DNA of 64,000 nt, taken from positions 231,001 through 295,000 of the forward strand of contig CATQJD010000001.1 in assembly GCA_958298945.1 (NCBI GenBank). The letters run 5' to 3'. Shown here piece by piece: positions 63,820-64,000 of the stretch; the stretch's first letter is position 1; every line of letters begins with the position of its first letter. A program made the translations under genes and the position numbers. Source of the stretch: Atherix ibis. Lineage: Eukaryota > Arthropoda > Insecta > Diptera > Athericidae. The notes beneath the pieces were generated by a model. That model had not been told where the DNA came from and did no database searches. It worked only from the letters and a program-made list of their open reading frames with translations.

Positions 63820-64000
63820 GTGACATCCTTACGCATGGGAGTGTTTTAAACATTTTGGAAGCGACAAATACATGTTGCTTGTCTTTGCTGTCGTAATTGT
63901 ATACCAGTCTTAAAGCCTACAATGATGGCAATACAATTCCCACTAAAACTAAAACCACATACACTTGATGTTGTCAAAAATCTTTACAATCTTAAGACAA
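63820..64000 (+). repeat. Array spacer s10 (runs off the window)
   Basis: Matches 51780-51960 including its private variants (GGGAGTG, CTACAATGATGGC), so the array continues beyond the window. Confidence 0.82.

Noticed and set aside
11530..64000. CRISPR-like or satellite array
   Set aside because: Repeats are 2.4-3 kb with transposon ends, not short repeats with unique spacers, and the sequence is eukaryotic.

Overview
This 64 kb window is AT-rich eukaryotic DNA made almost entirely of transposable elements and their debris. I see no intact host gene, no tRNA or rRNA gene and no bacterial-type operon. The mix points to an insect: an irritans-like mariner, Ty3/gypsy, BEL/Pao, two Ty1/copia families, an R1-clade and a Jockey-clade non-LTR element, and a P-element-like THAP transposon. 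A dipteran is plausible, but the species cannot be fixed from the sequence. The nested, broken, tandemly duplicated layout suggests heterochromatin, a sex chromosome, or a piRNA-cluster-like locus.

Layout. 1-7529: a decayed gypsy element (gag, protease, RT, RNase H, integrase fragments on +) with a mariner inserted on the opposite strand. A 4.05 kb segment carrying the mariner is tandemly duplicated. 7530-11529: AT-rich sequence with a short BEL/Pao relic, two perfect fold-back hairpins and a candidate MITE. 11530-64000: a head-to-tail array of a composite unit (about 2.4 kb plus a spacer of about 0.55-0.6 kb). Each unit has P-like transposon ends (terminal inverted repeat, 5' leader exon and first THAP exon at the left; P-like 3' end at the right) around about 1 kb related to a host TPR-protein gene resembling SPAG1. 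At least nine copies or fragments are present.

Insertions within the array: a 368 bp MITE (13128-13495), a 190 bp unknown insert (14280-14469), an R1-clade element (15631-19272), a copia solo LTR (19724-19946), the matching full-length copia (22935-27550), a 5'-truncated P-like element with THAP exons (28573-31567), a Jockey-clade element with a 14 bp target duplication (37081-41179), a second copia family in two duplicated copies (44201-47563 and 54799-58161), and two inverted internally deleted P-like elements with perfect 8 bp target duplications (50351-51716 and 60934-62297). A stretch of about 8 kb from roughly 43.8 kb is repeated near-identically about 10.59 kb downstream.

The most interesting result is the composite unit: a P-like DNA transposon that appears to have captured an intron-containing fragment of a SPAG1-like TPR gene and was then amplified as a tandem array. 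Every coding region seen is broken or catalytically altered, so the window is best read as a record of transposition, capture, duplication and decay.
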